A DNA stretch of 64,000 nt from Bog-473 sp963834405 (GTDB lineage: Bacteria; Actinomycetota; Acidimicrobiia; Acidimicrobiales; RAAP-2), in assembly GCA_963834405.1 (NCBI GenBank), contig CAWIBX010000003.1:377529-441528 (forward strand). The letters are read 5' to 3'. Positions 60,609-64,000 of this stretch are shown in pieces. Below the pieces are notes generated by a model, which saw only the letters and a list, made by a program, of their open reading frames with translations, was not told the DNA's origin and ran no database searches. Position numbers and translations under genes: made by a program. Within the stretch, counting starts at the first letter, position 1, and the number at the start of each line of letters is the position of its first letter.

Positions 60609-60682
60609 TGGGGCTAGCTGGAATCGAACCAGCGACCTCAGCATTATCAGTGCTGCGCTCTAACCGACTGAGCTATAGCCCC
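60609..60682 (-). tRNA. tRNA-Ile (anticodon GAT)
   Basis: A 74-nucleotide tRNA: acceptor GGGGCTA/TAGCCCC, D-loop AGCTCAGTCGGTTAGAGC, anticodon loop CTGATAA, T-loop GGTTCGATTCC. The 3' CCA is not encoded. Its 3' end faces the beta-helix remnant, and its 5' end faces the integrase gene. Confidence 0.96.
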
Positions 60683-60760
60683 TTCCTGGTCAGAGCCACT
60701 TTTCTGCTCTCACCTCTCGTAACTGCCCTACGCTTGCCCTAATGGCGTACTCTGTATGGC

Positions 60761-61981
60761 ATGGCGACGAGGCCTTCACGATACAAGCGCCCCGGGACGA
60801 TGCGGGAACGGAGCCCAGGTCATTGGGAGCTGCGTGCGTTCACCGGCCGGGATCAGGTGACCGGAAAGCCCCGCCAGACGACCCGGACGTTGCACGGTAC
60901 CGAGAAGGAGGCCGGCAAGGCGCTCTCGCAGCTCGTTTCCGAAGTCGAGGCGGACACGTTCGATCGAACTTCAGCCACGGTCGGCCAGCTCCTCGACAAG
61001 TGGCTTGAGGTAGCGGAGACGAACCAGCGGCCTCGCACCCTCTACGAGAACAAGCGCAAGATCGAGGGCCGCATCCGTCCCGTGCTCGGATCGGTGCGGC
61101 TCGACAAGCTTGGCGGCGATACCCTCGACGCGGCTTACCGACGTTGGCTCTCTGAGGGTCTGTCGCCGACCACGGTGCACATGTACCACTCCATCCTGTC
61201 GGCGGCATGCTGCCAAGCGGTCAAATGGGGTTGGATTACAACTGCCCCGACATCCCGGGCTACCCCGCCCAAGGTGGAACGCAAGGAGATGCTCGTGCCG
61301 ACGCCGGAGCAGCTTTCAGCACTGGTCAAGGCGGCCGTCGACGTTGACCCGGTACTGGCCACGGCCATCGCCCTGGCCGCACTGACCGGTGCGCGCCGCG
61401 GCGAGCTGGTGGCACTCAGGTGGAGCGACATCGACCTCGTCGCCGGGCGGGTCCGCTTCGCTCGGTCGCTCACAGTCGCTCAGGGCGAGCAGCACACCGG
61501 ACCGACCAAGACCCACGCGGCCCGTGACATCGCTCTCGACGAGCTCGGCGTCGATGTGCTCGAGAGGCGATGGGACGACATGGACGACCTGTCGGGCTGG
61601 GCCGAGTCGCCGCTCGTTTCCGATCCCTTCGTTCTCAGCTACAACGCCAACGGTGCCATCCCGGCCAATCCCGACACGTTCACGCACCGCTTCGGCAAAT
61701 TGTGCCAGAAGATGGAGGCACCGGCGCTCGCAAAGCTCCGGAAGTCCAACCCAAAGGCGACGCGTAAGAATCTCGCACCGGCGGATCGTTGGCCGTTCCG
61801 TTTCCACGACCTGAGGCATTTTTCCGTGACGACGCTTATCGCCGCGGGTGTCGACGTTCGAACCGTGGCTGAGCGCCACGGCCACGCTCGGGCCACCATG
61901 ACTCTCGACCGATATGCGCACGCACTCCCCGAGCGCGACCGTGAGGCGGCCGGGGTACTGGGGGCGGCGCTCAGCTTCTGA
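60761..61981 (+). CDS. Tyrosine site-specific recombinase/integrase
   Basis: A 406-residue phage-type integrase. An N-terminal Arg-rich arm-binding part (HWELRAFTGRDQVTG) is followed by a SAM-like core-binding domain (TVGQLLDKWLEVAETNQRP). The catalytic domain has the first arginine in GARRGELVALRW (about residue 212), the lysine region in GPTKTHAARDI, HDLRH at 348-352, HGHARATMTLDRYAH with nucleophile Tyr384, and a short helical tail. It recombines att sites; the next-door tRNA-Ile is a likely target. ATG start. I cannot find the matching attachment repeat in the window. Confidence 0.95.
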   Translation: MATRPSRYKRPGTMRERSPGHWELRAFTGRDQVTGKPRQTTRTLHGTEKEAGKALSQLVSEVEADTFDRTSATVGQLLDKWLEVAETNQRPRTLYENKRKIEGRIRPVLGSVRLDKLGGDTLDAAYRRWLSEGLSPTTVHMYHSILSAACCQAVKWGWITTAPTSRATPPKVERKEMLVPTPEQLSALVKAAVDVDPVLATAIALAALTGARRGELVALRWSDIDLVAGRVRFARSLTVAQGEQHTGPTKTHAARDIALDELGVDVLERRWDDMDDLSGWAESPLVSDPFVLSYNANGAIPANPDTFTHRFGKLCQKMEAPALAKLRKSNPKATRKNLAPADRWPFRFHDLRHFSVTTLIAAGVDVRTVAERHGHARATMTLDRYAHALPERDREAAGVLGAALSF

Positions 61982-62013
61982 GACTGACCTGATTTAGTTC
62001 CCACCGTCTGCTC

Positions 62014-62835
62014 TCATGGCCGGACGGTAGCCATGTCAAGACGCCGGTGGATCATCGAGACCACCATGAAGAGTTCGAGAAGTTCATCGTCACTAACGGC
62101 CCGCGCAATGCGGGGGTCGTGAGCAACGGGATTCCGAAACATCCCGAACATCCCCTTGCACAGATTCAGAAAGCCCTTCTGCTCATCCAACTCACTGGCG
62201 GATCCAAGGGAATTGATCTGCACCTTTGGCATGTTCTGGGTGCCAAGGCCGAGCACGGCGTCGAACAGCGGTGCCCCGTCGCCCTGAGCGCCGGTCATGG
62301 CACGAATGCGGTCGGGCACGCTTTTCACTGCCTCCAGTGAAGCGTGGAACCAGTCCCGCTGGAGCACTTCGGTAGTGCAATAACGAAGCACCTCGGCGTG
62401 GGCGCCGCGACGGCGAAGCTCTGTGCGTAGAGTCCCGGCATGCTTGGCCGCTTCGCTAAGGGTGTCCGCCTTGGCCCCTCGGGCTATCTTTCCCTTGTCG
62501 TTGACCCGCACCCCTACGTGCACCAGCACCTCGTTTAGGTCATCCTGCCGGAGTGAGAACAGCGCGGGGTCGCCGCGATAGCGGACAGGGCTCATCGCCT
62601 CGGCGATGAAGCGAATGACGCAATTGGATGCCTGGTCTTTGACTTGGCGATTGTGGAGAGCCACCCTGAGCCTGTACCGCTTGGTGGCTCCCGGTATTTC
62701 GTCATGGATATTGCACATTGCAAGAAGAGTGCCGATCTCGGTACCTGTGAGTCCGGAATACGTCTCCCCCAGAACGTCGGCGACCCCCTCCACAATGCTC
62801 GCATCCCAGGGCGGGTATTTCTGCTTGTCGGTCAT
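62014..62835 (-). CDS. Ymh/TIGR02391 family protein, HEPN-like
   Basis: The C-terminal third carries the Ymh pattern: GFLNLCKGMFGMFRNPVAHD, then IARAVSDDELLELFMVVSMI and HRRLDMA. R-N-P-V-A-H is an R-x4-H HEPN RNase motif. The N-terminus begins KYPPWDASIVEGVADVLGET, the middle is helical. Homologues occur in prophages and defence islands and as presumed abortive-infection or toxin-type ribonucleases; activity here is inferred. The gene converges on the integrase with 32 bases between stops. ATG after GGGTGGGGAG. Confidence 0.82.
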   Translation of the reverse strand: MTDKQKYPPWDASIVEGVADVLGETYSGLTGTEIGTLLAMCNIHDEIPGATKRYRLRVALHNRQVKDQASNCVIRFIAEAMSPVRYRGDPALFSLRQDDLNEVLVHVGVRVNDKGKIARGAKADTLSEAAKHAGTLRTELRRRGAHAEVLRYCTTEVLQRDWFHASLEAVKSVPDRIRAMTGAQGDGAPLFDAVLGLGTQNMPKVQINSLGSASELDEQKGFLNLCKGMFGMFRNPVAHDPRIARAVSDDELLELFMVVSMIHRRLDMATVRP

Positions 62836-63182
62836 GCTCCCCACCCTCCGGGCACGGTATCGGGCGGGACGAGCCCCCGACCGCCGTCTCGGCGCTCACC
62901 TGGTGGTCGGATGCCCCGTTTGCCCGGGCACCGACGGACGTGACTGAGGTCTTCGCTGCGGTGGCGGACCGCGCATGAGCGAAACGGAACGGCGGTCCGC
63001 ACGCTGGCTCTGTCGGCAAGCGATCCCCCCAATCGCCGTAGGAGCACGACGGTTATGGAGGATGAGTCGATCATCGCTCCCATTGTTGCTCCCAAGAGAT
63101 GCGCGCGGGGCCTTGGCGGCGGGGTGCTTCCCGTTGCGGATCCTCAATTCGGTCCCCGAGCCGACTTTGGGCCCATCGGTCC
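62836..63182. other. Non-coding stretch between the Ymh and GNAT genes
   Basis: About 350 bases with no protein-like frame, no clear promoter and no terminator. It may contain the 5' region of the Ymh gene (TACCGT about 20 bases before its ATG). Confidence 0.4.
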
Positions 63183-63605
63183 TCAGCCGGCGTCCCTGTC
63201 CGTGAAAAAGACGAGCTCAGGATCACCTGCATCGAGACCGTCGAGTTGACCACTGAAGCGCCAGCCTTCGGCGGCCAGCAGCGTCCGCATCGGGCTGTTC
63301 GACTCGTTCGTCGAAACGAAGACGCGCGAGCTAGTGGCGGCTCGCACCGCCTCCCGCAAGAGCGAGGTCGCGATGCCTCTTCGACGGGCTTGGTGGCTCA
63401 CGATGAGATGGTCGACGAAGTCGCGCCCAAAGAAGTGGCCAGGCCGAACCACGACGAGGCCAACGATTCCTCCTTCGCGCGCGATAAAACTCTGGGAGTC
63501 AGGGAGGACCTCTGCGAGGTAGGAATCACGCCAAGGATTCGCGAGATTCACAGTGCCCAGAATTTCCGCAATCGAAGCGTCGTCGACCGAGCGGATCTCT
63601 GTCAT
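63183..63605 (-). CDS. GNAT-family N-acetyltransferase
   Basis: A 140-residue GNAT. Acetyl-CoA-binding motif A is complete: DHLIVSHQARRRGIATSLL (Q-x-x-R-x-G-I-A). The strand VGLVVVRPG and the helix REAVRAATSSRV follow, and the end is AEGWRFSGQLDGLD. The substrate is unknown; position beside an integrase and a HEPN protein suggests accessory cargo. The ATG shares bases with the stop of a short upstream frame (ATGA), so translational coupling is possible. Confidence 0.88.
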   Translation of the reverse strand: MTEIRSVDDASIAEILGTVNLANPWRDSYLAEVLPDSQSFIAREGGIVGLVVVRPGHFFGRDFVDHLIVSHQARRRGIATSLLREAVRAATSSRVFVSTNESNSPMRTLLAAEGWRFSGQLDGLDAGDPELVFFTDRDAG

Positions 63606-63759
63606 CCCTCACCCCACCGACCGGTGGCACTCATTTCGCTCGCGGAAGGCTTCTCGTTGGCGACGACTGCGACGTCACGCCTGACCCGATCCGGCAGCAT
63701 CCAACCCACCACCCTCCCAACGAGGCAATCAGGACCTCCTGGCGGAGGTCCTCGTCCAT
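63602..63759 (-). CDS. Short uncertain frame upstream of the GNAT gene
   Basis: A frame from ATG 63759 reads MDEDLRQEVLIASLGGWW. A second frame that overlaps it carries VVGWMLPDRVRRDVAVVANE and ends in the TGA that overlaps the GNAT start. One of the two, or a frameshifted union, may be a small gene. The remaining ~240 bases to the window end have no gene I can support. Confidence 0.25.
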
Positions 63760-64000
63760 TGTGACGTTGCGGCGGCCCACCGTCGCTGTCAAGGCTGAAC
63801 CCTGCGGGCGGGCTTCGAGCCGGCCTTGACACCAACTGCCCTCATATCTTGAGCCGACACGAACGAGTCCGGTAGCGGCAGGTCGCCGAGTGAGAGGCAC
63901 TAGGTGTGCTCGGCAGGGAGCGTCGACACGCCGGCTCACGCCGTCCGCTCTGATTCGTAAGCACCAGCACCCAGCCACGTCGTCACGACTCCAAGAGGTC

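Noticed and set aside
60609..62013. attL/attR repeat of tRNA-Ile around the integrase
   Set aside because: No copy of the tRNA ends of useful length was seen; only a 9-base TCTGCTCTC match near 60702 and 62009, likely chance.

Overview
The window is about 64 kb of very GC-rich DNA around a bacterial chromosome origin. The order amidase / parB-parA / rsmG-jag-yidC-yidD-rnpA-rpmH / dnaA-dnaN-recF-DUF721-gyrB-gyrA is the classical origin layout. FhaA/FhaB/PstP/PknB with CrgA, a DosR/DosS-like pair, a wax-ester/triacylglycerol synthase and a chaplin-like LAXTG protein point to Actinomycetota. The short, atypical versions of several of these loci make a deep branch such as Acidimicrobiia my best guess. 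That placement is inference from gene content only.

Layout. (1) 1-16.7 kb: replication, segregation, ribosome and membrane-protein biogenesis. There are two inverted parS sites beside parA, and an oriC candidate between dnaA and dnaN with DnaA-box-like sites next to an AT-rich patch. The gyrA reading frame appears to lack one base near its 5' end. (2) 16.7-20.5 kb: signal peptidase I, an amidohydrolase, a decayed gene and a two-domain dCTP deaminase. (3) 20.7-25.2 kb: a surface-protein cluster, consisting of a chaplin-like LAFTG protein followed by three tandem single-pass paralogues that share an N-terminal L-E-D-x-F-x-S-R-x-F-G-x-P motif (the middle copy broken). I know no named family for these three. 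(4) 25.3-38.6 kb: oxidoreductase, acyl-CoA ligase, RNase D, a degenerate GGDEF protein, a kinase N-lobe fragment, then a DosR/DosT-like two-component pair beside a WS/DGAT gene, an MFS transporter and an amidohydrolase. (5) 39.0-45.8 kb: tRNA-Leu(CAG) and the fhaA-fhaB-pstP-pknB operon (without rodA and pbpA), trpG, crgA and DUF72. (6) 46.3-53.3 kb: lipid and redox enzymes, pirin, ASCH protein and a wrecked GH16 glycosidase. (7) 53.6-60.0 kb: a large GGDEF-EAL protein, an MFS gene and an enoyl-CoA hydratase/SDR pair. (8) 60.2-64 kb: an island-like end with a beta-helix remnant, tRNA-Ile(GAT), a tyrosine integrase, a HEPN-like Ymh-family protein and a GNAT acetyltransferase.

Two genome-wide patterns stand out. 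At least ten genes start 6-10 bases after a TAnnnT -10 element, mostly without a Shine-Dalgarno sequence, which suggests frequent leaderless transcription. Five loci carry frameshifts or nonsense codons. Because one is essential gyrA, at least some may be sequence errors rather than biology. All family assignments were made by reading motifs and recalled family features; no database search was run.
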